Below, in pieces: positions 63,801-64,000 of a stretch of DNA of 64,000 nt. Under the pieces are notes generated by a model that was given only the letters and a program-made list of their open reading frames with translations, was not told where the DNA came from and did no database searches. Source of the DNA: Chaetoderma sp. LZ-2023a (Eukaryota; Mollusca; Caudofoveata; Chaetodermatida; Chaetodermatidae); the NCBI GenBank assembly GCA_034401795.1, contig CM067363.1, positions 25,787,688 to 25,851,687 on the forward strand, read 5' to 3'. Both the position numbers and the translations under genes were made by a program. The first letter of the stretch is position 1, and every line of letters starts with the position of its first letter.

Positions 63801-64000
63801 GGCTTTGTACGCTAATTAAACCTGTATTAAACGTCCGCTATGCTTTGCGCCAATCTATCTATACTGTCCGCCAGATATGTTTTACCGTATTTCGAAGAAT
63901 ATTGTAAGATCGGCATATTAGAATATTTAAATGGTAGAAAATCTATCGTAAGAGAAATGAACCCCGTTTTGCAGAGTGTCAAGTCATTATTTCAGAAAGG
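63801..64000. other. No recognised feature to window end
   Basis: Nothing identified. Confidence 0.4.

Overview
The window looks like gene-poor, repeat-saturated intergenic DNA from a metazoan nuclear genome, most likely a marine invertebrate. I could not resolve the phylum; a lancelet or a lophotrochozoan would fit. The evidence is animal-type LINE and Ty3/gypsy debris, split coding sequence with GT-AG splice signals, long AT, TAC, GGCA and CT microsatellites, and a very high density of foldback MITEs. No open reading frame could be recognised as an intact host gene. Every recognisable protein-coding stretch is either transposon-derived or a decayed copy of a sugar-transporter-like gene.

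Layout. 1-6.6 kb: a decayed Ty3/gypsy element on the minus strand (RNase H, RT and protease at 25-1619, a possible gag at 5.3-5.75 kb, a tRNA-Lys-like primer binding site at 6.12 kb and a possible LTR beyond it). It appears to be split by a plus-strand pseudogene (2.0-4.57 kb) of a widespread uncharacterised animal family with HEEADTR-like and GCDT motifs and a Cys-rich tail. 7.8-14.3 kb: a tandem repeat, two long dispersed repeats (D and H), and a LINE end with a 13-bp target duplication. 14.3-15.3 kb: another LINE 3' end containing a local inverted duplication. 18.0 kb: a 0.3-kb TAC microsatellite. 19.0-22.7 kb: a two-exon pseudogene of an MFS transporter resembling NaGLT1/MFSD4B. 22.9-24.5 kb: a 1.6-kb TIR element inserted inside a MITE. 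25-45 kb: mostly MITEs, microsatellites, a second copy of repeat D, a LINE end and small satellites. 45.1-46.3 kb: a second, more damaged transporter pseudogene with a 234-bp retroposon insertion. 49.5-51 kb: a tandemly duplicated unit carrying GGCA arrays. 51.8-52.8 kb: the second copy of repeat H. 54-64 kb: more MITEs plus fragments of at least three LINEs.

Four structured non-coding families dominate. Family A (about 330-450 bp, short ACCTTTCCAGT ends, a long central palindrome, and one arm with repeated TGACGTCA sites) occurs in roughly 30 full or partial copies. Family B (a hairpin of about 130 bp within an element of about 240 bp) occurs in about 12 copies. Family E and small hairpins with GGCCGTG or GGGCCGG ends are rarer. 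Paired copies allow empty-site comparison: copy 2 of H lacks the LINE and MITE insertions in copy 1, copy 1 of D lacks a MITE present in copy 2, and transporter pseudogene 1 shows the uninterrupted site of the insertion in pseudogene 2.

All coordinates of repeat copies are by-eye estimates, usually good to about 10-20 bases at the ends.
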